A DNA stretch of 64,000 nt from Butyriboletus loyo. Lineage: Eukaryota > Basidiomycota > Agaricomycetes > Boletales > Boletaceae. A model generated the notes under the pieces. That model ran no database searches and was not told the origin of the DNA. It saw only the letters and a list, made by a program, of their open reading frames with translations. Both the position numbers and the translations under genes were made by a program. Below are positions 34,255-47,152 of the stretch, piece after piece. The stretch spans positions 1 to 64,000 of the forward strand of contig JBBPSI010000122.1 of assembly GCA_038093515.1 (NCBI GenBank). Direction: 5' to 3'. Numbering within the stretch: the stretch's first letter is position 1; each line of letters opens with the position of its first letter.

Positions 34255-37200
34255 TCAACTCCTCCAGTACTGTGCCAAGTCATGAATCCGATCGAGCACG
34301 ACCGTAAAGTACGACGTCTCGTTCAACAGTGCCTCAAAGTGTTTGATCGCTTCCTCTTCCGTGAGATCGAGTCGGAACTTTTCCTGAATTTGTTCGTGTA
34401 CATCGCGATGCTTGATATCGGGGATGTTGGCATCGACCATGAGAGCAACCAGATTCAGAATCAGATTCGCACTCTTGCGCAGGATGGTGAATGCTGTGAA
34501 ACAAAAGTTCTTGAAACGTGTATAGTGCGTGGATTGCGCGCCACCCATGCCATCGACCATCTCTTTGCATACTTTCACGGGAGGTGGAAATGGCTTGGGA
34601 TCACGGCCCAAGATATAACCAAAGTCGACTGCGAGTAGATACAATTTAGCAGCGCATTATAAGGGAAGGCACTCTGGATGTACCGTGAAAGAAATGCCCT
34701 GAGTAGAGTGGATGATGAGCGTGCTATTGAAGATAAATGGCGAGGAACACGGACCATCGGGTGTGAGTAATAAATTATCTAGATGACGATCTCCAACACC
34801 GAGTAGGTATGTGACGACGCAATAACCAGCTACACAGCTTGGTAAACAGCTGTTCGCGGGCCATGCGACCAAAAATACACATACCACAACTACGAACGAA
34901 TGTGTCAATGACACTTGGCTCCACCCCATACGTACCTACGCTTCCCTCGTCTGGATTGCTTGCACGCAGATAGTTGAGTAGCGTCCCGTGTTCGCTAACT
35001 ATTGCTGCTATCGTCTTGCTTGGGATAAACTGAGCCATGCCCTGCAATGGTCCAGTTGCCAGGACATCGTATGGTATCAGCTTCAAATCCAAATTCTCCT
35101 TTCGTAATAGCTGGTCCATAAGCGTAAAAAGCTGCAATACCAGTTGGTCTTGTCGCATGTCGTCTCCGTCTTTGAACATGGCAGGGTATTCCGAACCGTC
35201 CACGCATTGGAAATAGAGTAAGAATGGAAATTGATTGGATTTGAACACTGAAGACTTCTCAGCATTGATACCAGTGATCTCGATTCGGGCATTCAGAGGT
35301 AGAGGGAGCGGAGGTATGTTAATAAGCCCGTTTTTCGAGTCGTTTATGAACGAGCGCAGCTTTTCGATTTTCTTTGGCCGAGGGTCTTTTGAAGTCCTGA
35401 TCTCTCTTGCGCGCTTTGCCAATGTCTCCACCATGATTCCTTGTCTTCGCATGAGCTCACGACGTTCACTGCCACCTTCCGACTATAGCGAGCATGACTA
35501 TCCAGTAGCATAAAAACGAACATGTGCGCACCTCGAGTATCTTGCTTAGAAACTTGAACACAACCCTGCCATACATTTTCGCCACCATCCTATCCTCCAG
35601 GGCAACTTCGACCATGAGGTACCAATACAATCGGTTACCCAGTACATGATTCTTTACTCCGCGACTGATCAAAAAGTCGGAGAGTCCACTGTCGTCGTAC
35701 GATATTGCACTCGTCGTCGAGCGCGACGACCGCTGATCACTTGCAGCGCTCTCAAACTTGAGCGCTTGAACGAGCTGGAGTAGATACAACATGAGTTCCT
35801 ATGATATTTCCGTTAATGGAGTTCAGGAGAGCAAAAAAGGGAAATGTAATAATTACATCGTCGTCAGCGCGATTCAGCTGTCTGACCGCAAACGCTCTCA
35901 CACGCGAGTCTACTGTGCCAGGACCCAGTAGCTCAAGGGCGTCATCGGTATCTACCTCCGTCCACATAGGCAATAGTTCTTCAACCGCCTGCTTGACTTC
36001 CGATGGATCTCTCCAAGTAACCGATTTTAGGAACTTGGTCAATCCACGTTTGTCTCTTGCAAGATAAAAGCGGAATTTCCAGATCAGGTCTTTCTCCTCT
36101 GAAGTGAGGGGTTGTGAAGGAGGGTAGCTGAGGATTTCCTAAGGTAATGATGTCGGCGAGGTGTGCGTCGATGATGAGGGCAGACACTTACCCCCAGTTC
36201 GTCTCTGATATTAGCATTTGGTTTGAGTTCTCTGTCATATGGACTACTCCGGTGGCTCCGGACCAGACGACGATGCTTATCTTCTACAGGATTTTCGCGT
36301 TCCATCTCGGGATCTAGAACCGCCCAGATGTGAGGGTCGGTCGCGAAGGAGGGTGGAAGGACAGGTGCAGCGGGTGTTTGAGCAGCCGTTGTTGGTGTCG
36401 TGGAAGCTGTTGGAGCATTTTGGGCTACCTGTACAGGGTCTCATCAGCCTCACAACCGGTATCAAGTTTCGGTAGACTCGCAGGTTCGCTGAAGATTACT
36501 GGAAAGTCGAAGCGAGGCATATCGATATACAAGAACATGTTGTCGGACTTGGCGGTCTCAGCCTTATGACAGTTTAGCCATGTCCAACGTAATACTACGA
36601 ACGAGCACTCACAGCATGAATCTCCTCCATTCTCCGAAATGCCATCTTATCGAGCCAATCCGACTTTGGGAGATCCCCTCGCTCGTATTTTTTCACAAGC
36701 TAAGGTAGTAGTTGTGGTACTCGTCAGAAGCCGTGTAGATTGAAGAAGTAAACGCACCTTTTCTAGCCGACCCATTTCGTCCCGTGTGCCCAATTTGCTA
36801 GGTGTAGTGGTGTCCATTGACCCATCTGCCTCCTTGCCAGGCCACAACAAAAGCCTGTGTTTACCTCTTCGCAGCGTCCTGGACCACGGTGAACGGTAGG
36901 CACAAAAATCGAGCACACCCAGCCTACCATTTCTTGCCAAACAGTCTGAAAGTCGTACCACCTACCGGAACGGCCGAGCGTGGACCTCCAATATCCCACA
37001 CAGTAAATGTGACCTGCGAGCTTAACGGGAGATCGCAGTATCGTATCGGGAACGATATCCATTCGTTCCAGCTGCGCCAGTGAACACGAGCGGGTAGGTA
37101 AGCGCTTGAGAGCGTCCAAGAGGCGGAACATACGTGTAGTTGGTCTTGAATGCCTTGAAGGACGTCCTGAATGGAATCGTCAGGGGTTTGTTGTCAGCTA

Positions 37201-37513
37201 CGAGCTGACAAGTGACATAGAGATCGGAGAGGGACCTGTCTCGATATCAGTCCTGCTGCAAGGAGGAACGAGAGACATGGCGGAGAGGCGTACGAAGATT
37301 GAGCACCATGGAACCTCAGTTCTGGGCTCTCCAGGACATCCGAGACTGACTTTCGCGGCCTTGTTCCTTCAAGTTGTGAGCTGGATGAGGGACACGGTGG
37401 GCATAAGTTGTTGGAAGAACAACCAGAATGAGTGCGTACATCCGAAAGGTCAGCGGTAGTCTTAGGTCGGAAAGCTTAGCGAACGTGAAGTCGTCGCGAT
37501 TGTCCTTGTCCAT
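34255..37513 (-). CDS. VPS34: Class III phosphatidylinositol 3-kinase VPS34
   Basis: Makes PI3P on endosomes and autophagic membranes. The start is [20 protein letters not shown] at 37513. Splicing then gives [20 protein letters not shown] and [20 protein letters not shown] (C2 domain). The PIK accessory domain is about 36100-35530 ([40 protein letters not shown]). Kinase domain: [36 protein letters not shown] (catalytic loop) and [20 protein letters not shown] (activation loop). The C-terminus ends [12 protein letters not shown], the lipid-facing helix. The HFFH part lies on a 15-nt micro-exon at 34684-34698. A variable Ser/Arg/His stretch near 36250-36400 is the least certain part. All core catalytic residues are present. 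Confidence 0.93.
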
Positions 37514-37845
37514 AGAGGGTGGAATTGATGATAAACCTGGAGAAGCTGAGGCCACGACGCAAGTTAAACCCAACGTCAACTGGCAGCCAGGCTCAATTAA
37601 TGTCTTGCAACAGGAGCCCTTTACGACCAATTTGGAAGATCCGTCGTGTACAATCCAAATCATGACCATTCGTCCAATTGCATCCCCTCATAAATGTAGT
37701 ACTGTACAACGCGAAGATCCTCTACAAATCAACTGCAACGAGGGTGCTTTTGGCTCTGAGCATGAAGTAACTCTGCTCAAAAGAAGTGTAGTAAAAGCGA
37801 TGGGCAAGAGCGGCATCATGTCACGAGACAAATATTGTCAAGCAT

Positions 37846-39373
37846 CTACTCAGTCTTGTAGTCAGGGCGCAGGGAACGGACGACTTTTCCTAGAAACCAC
37901 CAGCTAAGCAACTGCACCAGTAACACTATAAAACAATATGGTCTTACCAGCTCGCCAAATCTCCTGGTCATCAATCTCCTTGAGTTCCTTGGCGAGATCT
38001 TGACGGTACGTCGCACGGCCATTAAACTCCAAAGATTTACGAGTCTCCGTGCCATTCTTGACACTCTCGTAGAGCTTCTCAAATACGGGGAGGTTCGCTT
38101 TTTCAAAGATGGGAGCCCAGTCGAGCGCTCCGCGACGAGCTGTGGTAGAGCAAGCGTTGTACATGTAGTCCATACTGTTGGTAGGAAAACGACCTGTTTG
38201 ACACATAAAGGTGTAATGTAGGTATGAACACTCACCCTTTCTCACCAATCAAGGGGTAGAGAGACTGAGTAGCCTCCTCGACGGTCTCGTTGAATGCTTC
38301 CGAGGGTGTGTGGCCGTTGGCACGGAGAATCTTGTATTGGGCACAGAACAAGCCCTCTGTGTCGCTTGAGAGAGTATCCTACAGTACCAACAAGGGGACT
38401 TACGGATGGCACCCATGAGCTATTCAAGCCAGTGAGTATATCAGCGCAAAAGCAAAGGAATGGAGACGTACCACGCCTCGTTCACCATACAAGTCAGAGT
38501 AGACCTCCTTCTTGAAGGTGGTCTCGTACATGTAGCCAGAGCCGATGGCGACACCGAGAGCAATAGCCCTCTCCTTTGCGTTGCCTGTTACGTCTTGGAA
38601 GACGGCAATGCTCGAGTTGATACCCCTACCCTCCTTGAAAAGAGTGCGGACGGTGCGACCTGAACCCTTCGGGGCGACAAGAATGACATCGACATCAGAG
38701 GGAGGGATAACATGGGTATCTTCCTTGTAGACGATGGAGAAACCATGCGAGAAGTAGAGGGTCTTGCCCTTAGTGATGAGAGGCGCGATGGTAGGCCAAG
38801 TTTGTGATTGTGCGGCGTCGGAAAGAAGGTTCATGATGATTGTTCCACGGTTGATGGCTTCTTCGATGGGGAAGAGGGTTTCACCTGGTATCTATTGAAG
38901 ACGGGTGAGGGAGATAAGGGAGGAGAGGAAGGGAAGACTAACCCAGCCATCTTCGACAGCCTGCTTCCAGCTCTCGCCATCCTTGCGGACACCGACGATG
39001 ACGTTGAGACCGTTGTCACGGGCATTCAGGCCCTGGCCATGACCTTGAGAGCCATAGCCGATAAGGGCGAGGGTGTCGTTTTTGAAGTAGTCGTGAAGCT
39101 TGGCAAGGGGCCAGTCGTTGCGCTCATAGACAACCTCGTCCGTGCCAGCAAAGTTGAGAGTCTTGATGCCACGCGCAGGGAGGGTCTTGTGCTACGTGTC
39201 AGCTAAAACGTTTTTTTGGGATGAAATTTTACCTGGGCTGCATGACGGGGAGCGCTGGGGAAGCGAGCAAGGAGGGAGAAGGACGCAGCGTGAAGGCCGG
39301 TCGGGGGACGAGGAGCGCGACGAGCAAGAGCGCGGAGGGAGCGCGAGGAGAGACGCGATGCGATCGAGGCCAT
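37846..39373 (-). CDS. ILV5: Ketol-acid reductoisomerase, mitochondrial
   Basis: Second step of valine/isoleucine synthesis: NADPH-dependent isomeroreduction of acetolactate and acetohydroxybutyrate. About 400 residues. MASIASRLSSRSLRALARRA is an Arg/Ser-rich mitochondrial presequence. Then come the Rossmann glycines (GYGSQGHGQGLNARDNGLNV), NLLSDAAQSQTWPTIAPLIT, LYFSHGFSIVYKEDT, VDVILVAPKGSGRTVRTLFK and the C-terminal helical domain with DLYGERGVV and MYNACSTTARRGALDW. A last small exon after an intron (about 37925-37875) gives QEIWRAGK|VVRSLRPDYKTE. Short class I enzyme, as in fungi. About five introns. Downstream of VPS34 on the same strand with about 330 nt between. Confidence 0.95.
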
Positions 39374-39484
39374 CTTTTTTACAGTTAACGCGACGAGTTA
39401 AATTTGCATCACCCGTCTTTTGTACCATTGCTATCTCGGCCGAACGTATTTCCGATTATATCCGAATTACCTACTCTACAGCTG

Positions 39485-40796
39485 TCATTCGACCTTTTTC
39501 GCTGCCTGACCATACACAATCTCATCCACTTCCTCCCTCTTGCCCCGCGCGCTCAGCAGCGCACCCCACACCAATGTGCAGGAGGGAACAAACATCCCAA
39601 CACGCTGCTGGTAGGCCTTGTACGCGACAGGGTACTTGGACAGCGAAATCGACTCCGTGAACTTGGTCGACGAGAAAAACAGCGTACACAAAACGAGACT
39701 TGGAAGCAGCGGCGCCAGCGATCTAAGACACGTTGGCATTTCTCGACCCCACGGTCCATCCGCACACACCAGCGGAATCAAGTTGATGATGACCTAGCCA
39801 CACGCCCGTCGTCAGTCAAGTCGTGCCTCCACCAGCAACATGACATACCCAGAAACTTTGCTCGCAGAAAAAATTGGGGTGCCTTGACCATGCCCACAGT
39901 CCCCTCGTCACAAATCCTCTCTCGGCATCCCGCTTCGTCCAGGCAATACGTGCGCCAAGCCATTCATTCGGACTACGTTTGCCCGAAAGCTTAAACGTCT
40001 GATACGAGTACTGCTGATTGTCCGCGATGAACTCGGTCAAAACGGTGAGGAATCCGAGTGTACCGAGGACATAATCAGAGACACCCAAACTCGTGTGTGG
40101 TTGAGTGACTGCGATCTTAGTGGGAACACCAAGGAGAAAGAGGATAATATTTTGAATCACGGCTGGACATCATGATGAACGTCGCACCCCCATAGCAATT
40201 CTGGAACTTACCAATGAAAGTGAGGTTGAAGAGCTGGAATAACCATGGTGGGATTTTCTCCCGAACGACCCGCCAGCGGTAGTCCTCGTCATTACTGATC
40301 CGAGCAAGGAATGCTGTGAGTCGCTTGTCGGGTAGTTTCGGAAACACGTACAAATTTAAAAGTCCTCGTCGCCATGTATTGTATGTGAGCCTGCCAGTCA
40401 TACTTTAAGGGGTCATTCAAATGGATAGGGGTCATCATGTACCTGAACATCCAAGTCACCTGAATTCTGGCGCATCAGAATCAGCTTCCCATGAATATAC
40501 AAACAACTTACGACCAAAGCGAGCATGAGTAATGCACGGGGGCTGAAGGTACTCACGACAGACTCGTGAACCGTTTCAGGGGTGTATGGAAGGAGAAACC
40601 TCTGTGGAGCTCGGGCCCAGAGCGGGAGAAGTGCGTAATAGGCAGTGTAGATGGTGGGGAGGAATGTCCAAACTTTGTCCACCTGCGAGACGTTGCCGGT
40701 GAGGAGGGACAGAACATATGTGGTCAATGTTGTTCTCAGACAGAATCGGACTGTCCAGGCGAACAACGGCGCTTGCTGTTCGAGTACACTCATCAT
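39485..40796 (-). CDS. DUF1295 / steroid 5-alpha-reductase-like membrane protein
   Basis: About 350 residues with six or so membrane spans. Visible: FLPTIYTAYYALLPLWA, LTYNTWRRGLLNLYVF, PWLFQLFNLTFIVIQNIILF, DYVLGTLGFLTVLTEFIADN and QQYSYQTFKLSGKRS, then GLWAWSRHPNFFCEQSFWV. The last block is the hallmark of DUF1295 and related isoprenylcysteine methyltransferase and reductase folds; R-H-P-N-F is the cofactor-loop motif. Substrate unknown. Tail ends GQAAKKVE. MM at 40796 is chosen over a Met 17 codons earlier because it gives a compact N-terminus; either is possible. Its start lies about 150 nt from the divergent SDE2 gene. Confidence 0.85.
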
Positions 40797-40946
40797 AGTT
40801 GCTATCAAGTTACAAAGACGAGCCCCTCTCTGTGAGAAATACCTCACTGGTCACGTGACCAAGTCCTTTGTTGACACTTGTTGTTTTCCAACGCTATTGC
40901 CATATTCGGTCACTTCAAACGCCACTCGCCTTGTCATCTTCCCGCC

Positions 40947-41812
40947 ATGTCCACTAGCGTTCTCTTCTCCACATTCCCGCCTTTTCCCACCTTATCTCTC
41001 CGTGTCCCTTCGGAGACTCGCGTAAATGATCTCTACGACATTCTCTGCGACCGCTACCCCGATCTACCTGCCTCCGATTCGTTGCATATTTCCCCTTACA
41101 GCGGTTCGCTCGCCCCAGACACCTGTGTTTCAGAGTTGCATGGCGACTCGTCGGATCTCGTCACTCTGCGTATTGTTCCACGTCTCCGTGGTGGAAAGGG
41201 TGGCTTCGGCTCACAGCTCCGTGCTGCCGGAGGTCGCATGAGTAGCCAGAAGACGAATAATAACGACTCGTGCAGGGATCTCAGTGGCCGCAGACTCAGT
41301 ACCATCAAGACTGCCAAACGGTACGCCCATCCCCCCATCTTCCTGACGCATATATCCGACCTACATTCAGTTTGGTTGACTATATGGAAAATGAAGAACA
41401 ACGCAAGAAAGCTGCAGCCGAAGTTAAAAAGGCCAAGCTAGAAACCCTTGAGAGAAAGATTGCGTCAGCTTCGGTGGATCCTGAGTCTTCAGCTGGGAAA
41501 AAACATCGTTTCGATGACACTGAATACCTGGAAGAGAGTCGGGAAATCATTGACAACGTAAAATCTGCTGTTTCTACGGGTTAGTACATCCTTCGAGCAA
41601 ATGCGGATTCGCCACTCAACGAACACTTGTCAGGCTTGCTCAAGAAGAAGAAAAAGGCCAAGATTAACCACGCTTCAAATTCTCCAGAAGCCTCGAATGT
41701 GTCTTCGGAAGAACGAAAGAACCCTGCCTCTGCCGTCTTCGGTTCTACAGGATCTGAGAGAGTAGCAACTTCCTCCGTAACTACACCCGTCATAGTGGCT
41801 GCATCGGCGTAG
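40947..41812 (+). CDS. SDE2: SDE2-like splicing and genome-stability factor
   Basis: About 250 residues in three exons (introns about 41323-41369 and 41581-41633). The N-terminal 80 residues look like the SDE2 ubiquitin fold ([20 protein letters not shown] ...), ending [18 protein letters not shown], the conserved processing site where a deubiquitinase frees the C-terminal part starting at KGG. Then [33 protein letters not shown] and a charged coiled coil [20 protein letters not shown]. Lys-rich [13 protein letters not shown] follows. In fission yeast the processed protein acts in splicing of selected introns; its role here is inferred from the preserved cleavage site. No SAP domain is seen. 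Confidence 0.9.
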
Positions 41813-42617
41813 TATCTTGCGTATGTAGTAGTTTAAGAGCTAGCATGACATTATCTTCATCTCAATATCCGTTTCGTGTTTTCATCGGTCCTTTGGACGT
41901 TTCTTTGCTTCCTAACTCGCCAGCGGGGGGCAACCTCACGCTGGGGCATTTGCACAGTCAGAGGCGCACTTAGGGGGGCCCTTTAGACTGGATTGTTTGT
42001 CCTACATATTGTAGATTACCTACCCCACAAGGGACAGAGATGGAATCAAAAAAAAAACTCGCAGACGACATCAAGGATAAAAGACATGAAGTTGCCACAG
42101 TTGCGTGGTTGCGTGGTACTGGCGATTTTAAGCGATTATCCGGGGCCCCTTGGATGTTCAAATCACATGAAGATATGTACTCGAGCTTGAGGATAGACGG
42201 CAAGACCTTCGGCGGGGAGTATAGGATCTCCGAGACGCCAGAACGACGACTATGACGTGTCGGTTAAGGGTATGGAACGCACGAGGGGAATCAGGTTCTT
42301 GCTAGCCGATTCTCGCTCGTTCCAGTGGTTTCACGATTCGGTATATGGTATCTTCCAGATTCTAATGACAAAAACGATCTCTAAGCACGAAATTAACGAC
42401 AAGGGTCCGAACACCACGCATAGGGTAATCAGCATACCCGAAGGTCATTGCACTTCACCGACCTACGCAACGCTCCTGTCTTGCTTCCGGCAGCAGGGGA
42501 GTCTGGTAGACTCAGATCGAAGGAAAAACAGGATAGGTCTGAGAACGAATCGTTGCCATCTGTTATCACCTGTAAGTTCTGTTTAACCAAAGTCAGAAAG
42601 GAGATGCAATAGTGATA
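41813..42617. other. Intergenic, possible decayed coding sequence
   Basis: About 800 nt. Plus-strand frames at 42040-42255 and 42257-42586 are adjacent and protein-like in composition but show no motif or shared splice sites. Convergent 3' regions of SDE2 and the 42618 gene lie at the edges. Confidence 0.3.
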
Positions 42618-43856
42618 TCAAAACAACCGAACCTTCAGGTCTTCATGACTTCTGACTCTCCGAAGTCCACAAAGTACGGTAGGTGAAAATTGAGGGCGGC
42701 TCTCCTCTGCGTCAACGCAGGTCACTAGAGAAGAATCTGCAGATGATGTATTTGTCTCAGAGATCTCGGTCTTGACAGGCGAAGGGTGGTTGATGAATTC
42801 GTCCTTATCAACAGTGAAGTCAATAGGACTGCCTGTGGAAAAGTAGGCGGAAAGTTTTGGGACGGGAACAGCCAAAGCCTCCGAAACATATGCAAAGTGG
42901 GCATCCATCTTCGCCTGTTTCGCCTTCTCCACCTCATTGGTCCATTCTTGAATGTCATCCCAGCTAACAGGGAAAGTCGCAAACTCGGCTGCCAGCATCC
43001 CATCGTATTTCGCCTCAGAATCGCTTGTCGGCAAGGATCCACATGAGCTCAGGGACACGGCAAGTTTCTTTGGTTCCAGGTGCACCCCTTCAGAATCCAC
43101 CTCTGGGTTCCCGACTTCCTCTTCGATTGTATGAAGTTCGTTAAGAAGGAACATTGAGCGATGGGTGCGTTGGGACTCCGGCGCAGTGGGAAGCTGCGTT
43201 GGTGACGACGGAGATGGAGCTTCAGCTATGCTTGGCGGGACAGAGACGGAGTCCTCGACGTGCTCCCCGACCACGTGCTCGCTGCATGCGACGAGGGAAT
43301 TGACTACCTCCAATCTGGTTTGCTTAGATGGGTGTGAGTCGGATACCATAACACCGCGGACTCGTGGGATGGCATTCTGAGAGATTGACGTCAACAATAG
43401 CGGAGATGAGTGTACATCCTGCACACAATGGTATTGGACATATGAAATGGCTAAAGGGTCGAGGTTCGAAATAGCCGGAGAGACACGACCATTCGTCTTG
43501 AATAATTTAGTGATGTTGTCCTTCGCTGACTTGACCTTGGAGAGAATCTCCGTCTGCTTTTTGGCTTGGATGTCCGTACACATATCGAGGAGCGAAGAGG
43601 ATTGAACTACCTTCTCAAGGACGAGTGTCAGATATCAACACTTTGCGGAAATGGCTCTACTTGCCATGCTCTCTGACCGCTCTGCCTTGAATGAGATGTT
43701 ATCTGTGATGGCGGTACCAAATTTGACGATCTTCTTATTCAAGTGCACTTTGGTACGCGGCATAGGACATTCGTCGGTGTGCACGTCTCGATCATTCTTG
43801 CTGTCGTCGAAGATCTTTGCGGTCTGCAGTGTGAAGGGGTTGATGGTGATACTCAT
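42618..43856 (-). CDS. Uncharacterised protein, Ser/acid-rich
   Basis: Two exons, 43856 to about 43657 and 43602 to 42618; the join (A|TT CAA) gives RSESMAIQSSSLLDMCTDIQ. About 390 residues. The N-terminal part includes KIVKFGTAITDNISFKAERS. The middle is Ser/Pro/Glu-rich. A short helix-rich segment, WDDIQEWTNEVEKAKQAKMD, lies near the C-terminus, which ends in RRVRSHEDLKVRLF. No known domain recognised. The leader (43857-44300) contains TATATAG about 110 nt upstream. Codon use and clean splicing support a real gene. Confidence 0.65.
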
Positions 43857-44749
43857 GGCGTATGAGATGTATGTAGCTTGTTTATGTAGGCTGGAATGCA
43901 AGCAGCGGGTGATCGAGGAGCAGGGAGTGATTCTTAAGAAAGAAGCAGCGAGTAGGGGGAGCTAGCTATATAGGCATGTTGGGTGTCAGCCGCCAAATGA
44001 CGTTCAGACGTCCAGTAGATGGAACCCAGCCCCCAGTCTAAACTGTAGAACCAGCACTCGATAGAGTTTGACCGCTTAGAAATGAATATATCATACACAG
44101 ATTGATTCACGCGTTTTGGACTGCCAAGCTGTTCAGCAATTGTAGCGGGTAAGAGGGACGGAGAGAGAATACCATTCTTATCCTGCAATATTTGGAACCC
44201 TGGGACTTGGACGTATCCCCCTTGCCAAAGTTCGTATAACGAGACCGCTGAACGGCTTGTTGGGCATACAATGTTCTGAAAGGGCAAGAACATCAGAATC
44301 TGAGTGATCTCCAGGGTCCACGTCCGTATTTCGCATCTTTTAGGTTGGCAAAAACCGGGATTTTACATAGCTAGACCGTCCAGTAGATCAGTCAATGCTT
44401 CTGTTCATCGAAGCTTTAGGCCAAGTTGACAGGTCGGACTACTCGTTGTGCTGCAGTTGATCCGACATACTCACTTGATACAGACTCAAACTGTCGCATG
44501 AGCGCGTCGAACCTGGATTTTTGCAAGAACGAATATCACTTGAAAGTTGGGCCAGAATTATCGAGTCCAGTGAAACACCGAATAAACGGTTTGGTGCTAC
44601 ATAGAAGTAGTAGGTAGGAAAGAATGGCATCACTGTCAATCTCATCATCCTTGTGGTGTGAGCCGAATAAAACTACGAGTTGGCAATGATACTCGTTTCT
44701 TGAGAAAAAACGTCACAGTCCACACATTCAAAAGCTCGGACCGTGTATC
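43857..44749. other. Divergent intergenic region, no secure gene
   Basis: Between the 43856 start and LYS4. A 119-codon minus frame (43934-44293) and a 69-codon one (44439-44648) have no motifs. TATATAG near 43967 probably serves the minus-strand gene. Confidence 0.35.
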
Positions 44750-47019
44750 ATGCGCTTTACTTCAGGTCTGTTGCCCTTGCGGGCCCGGCACCGCTCATGC
44801 GCATACGCTCGTTTGTTCGCGACAGCCTCCACCATCCCACAAACTATCATCGAAAAGGTCGTACAAAAGTACGCAGTTGATGTCCCCAATGGAAAAGTGG
44901 TCAGAGCAGGAGACTATGTCATGATTCGTCCAGAGCATGTCATGACACACGATAATACTGGGCCAGTCATTTCAAAGTAAGCATGGCTTTCGTCTCGCCC
45001 CTCCCCACTTTCCCGGTCAGCATACCTAATCATATCAACGGCAGGTTCAATTCAATAGGAGCCACCAAGATCGCAGACTCCAAGCAACTTGTTTTCACCC
45101 TCGATCATGATGTGCAAAACAAATCCGAAAAAAACCTCGCGAAATACTTCGCCATCGAGTCATTTGCTCGCCAACACGGTGTCGATTTCTTCCCCGCTGG
45201 TCGGGGTATCGGACACCAGATCCTCGTCGAGGAGGGATATGCATTTCCACATACCCTCACCGTTGCCAGCGACAGTCACAGCAACATGTATGGTGGTCTT
45301 GGCTGTGTCGGTACTCCAATCGTCCGCACAGATGCAGCTGCGCTCTGGGCAACTGGAAAGACTTGGTGGCAGGTTCCTCGGATGGTCAAGGTGGAACTCA
45401 GAGGTAAACTTGCCCCCGGTGTAACGGGGAAGGACGTCATCGTGGCCCTCTGCGGTTCGTTCAACAAGGACGAGGTTCTAAACGCCGCTATCGAGTTCAC
45501 AGGCGAAGGTGTCGCTTCTCTCTCGGTCGATGAACGTCTCACGATTGCAAACATGACGACGGAATGGGGTGCCCTCGTTGGCGTTTTCCCCGTCGATCAG
45601 ACGCTCTTTGAGTGGTACGAACAAACGCTCAAGAGGGTCGAGCTCCGCTCCTTCAGTTTGGGTACTTCTAGTATCCCTGCTCCCCCAGAGCACCCTCGCA
45701 TCACCCGACAGCGTCTCGATGCGCTCAAGGCTGCCCCCCTCACTCCGGATACTGGTGCCTCTTACTCTTCGCATCTCGTCTTCGACCTTTCCACCCTCGT
45801 CCCGCATGTCTCAGGCCCAAACAGCGTCAAAATATCCACTCCGCTGCCGAAGCTCGAAGAAAATCGCATACCCATCCAGAAAGCTTACCTCGTAAGCTGC
45901 ACCAATTCACGTGTCTCAGACATCGCAGAGGCGGCAGCAGTCATGGAAGGAAAGAGGGTTGCACAAGGAATCGAGTTCTATATTGCCGCAGCAAGTTCAT
46001 TGGTTCAGCAAGAGTCCGAACGGCTTGGACACTGGGGTGCGCTTGTTGCCTCTGGCGCCAAAGTTCTTCCCGCCGGATGTGGGCCCTGCATTGGTCTCGG
46101 CACGGGTCTTCTCCAGGAAGGGGAGACTGGAATTAGCGCGACGAACAGGAATTACAAAGGCCGCATGGGCCACCCTAAAGCGCAAGCATACCTAGCAAGC
46201 CCTGCAGTGGTTGCTGCCAGTGCCATCAAAGGGTATATCTGCGGCCCCGACTCGCTCGACTCCACTCGTCTACCTCCACCTGGTGCACCTACATTTTACG
46301 TAGCCCCATCGGAGCCGTTCACTGCTCCATCTCACACTTCGGCGCAGATGGAAGATGAACCTCTCTTCCCTGGTTTCCCATCCATCTTCTCGGGTCGTTT
46401 GCTATTTGCGCCTCAAGACAACCTGAACACGGATGCTCTCTACCCCGGAAAATATACCTACCAAGACGACATCACCCTTGAGCGACAAGCTCAGGTCGTC
46501 ATGGAGAACTACGACCCTACCTTCGCAGGCACAATGGCCTCGCTGATTACAGCCCAAAGCCGGCCTCCTGCATCGACTGATGGCGACAATGTCACGAAAG
46601 AGGGTGTCATACTCGTCTCTGGGTACAATTTTGGTACGGGCTCATCCCGCGAGCAGGCTGCGACCGCGCTCAAAGCTGCGGGTGTCCCTGTCGTGATTGC
46701 GGGTTCGTTCGGGGATATCTTCAAACGGAACGCCATCAACAATGGGCTCGTGTGTCTAGAGTGTCCTGAGCTCGTGAAAGATCTCACGGACACCTATGCT
46801 AGGGATGGTAAACGGGGTGGCGGGGGTAAGAAGGGTGAGCTCACTGTGAACGAGGGTCACAAAATACGGATCAACATGCAAGACGGGTCTGTCGTCGTCG
46901 GGGGTTCCGGCTACGAAAAACGGTACGCAGTCAGCACGGTCGGTGCCAGCGTGCAAGAGCTCTGGGTCTGTGGGGGGCTCGAAGGATATATTCTAAAATC
47001 TATCCAGTCTCAGTCGTGA
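44750..47019 (+). CDS. LYS4: Homoaconitase, mitochondrial
   Basis: Fe-S hydro-lyase of the fungal alpha-aminoadipate lysine pathway, converting homoaconitate to homoisocitrate. About 725 residues in two exons; the intron is about 44977-45045, between DNTGPVISK and FNSIGATKIADSKQLVF. N-terminal RARHRSCAYARLFATAST is a targeting presequence. Cluster ligands: Cys in YLVSCTNSRVSDIAEAA, two in LPAGCGPCIGLGTGLLQ. ASDSHSNMYGGLGCVGTPI and FGTGSSREQAATALKAAGVP (swivel domain) are intact. The ligand spacing and swivel region follow homoaconitase, not aconitase, order. Nothing unusual apart from a Gly-rich loop near residue 690. Confidence 0.93.
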
Positions 47020-47152
47020 CGGCGATATATTACTCATGAGTATCTACGCAAAAAATATGACGCAGCAAAGGCGACTTTAATAATTTGCGCGATACATACA
47101 CCACTATCCACGTCGACACATGCAAATGTAGCCGAATACTTCCACCAGTGGA

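Noticed and set aside
37278..37278. ATG at 37278 as start of VPS34.
   Set aside because: It hits a stop after 26 codons; the conserved N-terminus [13 protein letters not shown] lies upstream at 37513 and splices in frame.
43934..44293. 119-codon minus frame upstream of the 43856 gene.
   Set aside because: No motif, lies in the probable promoter/leader, and does not splice into the gene in frame.
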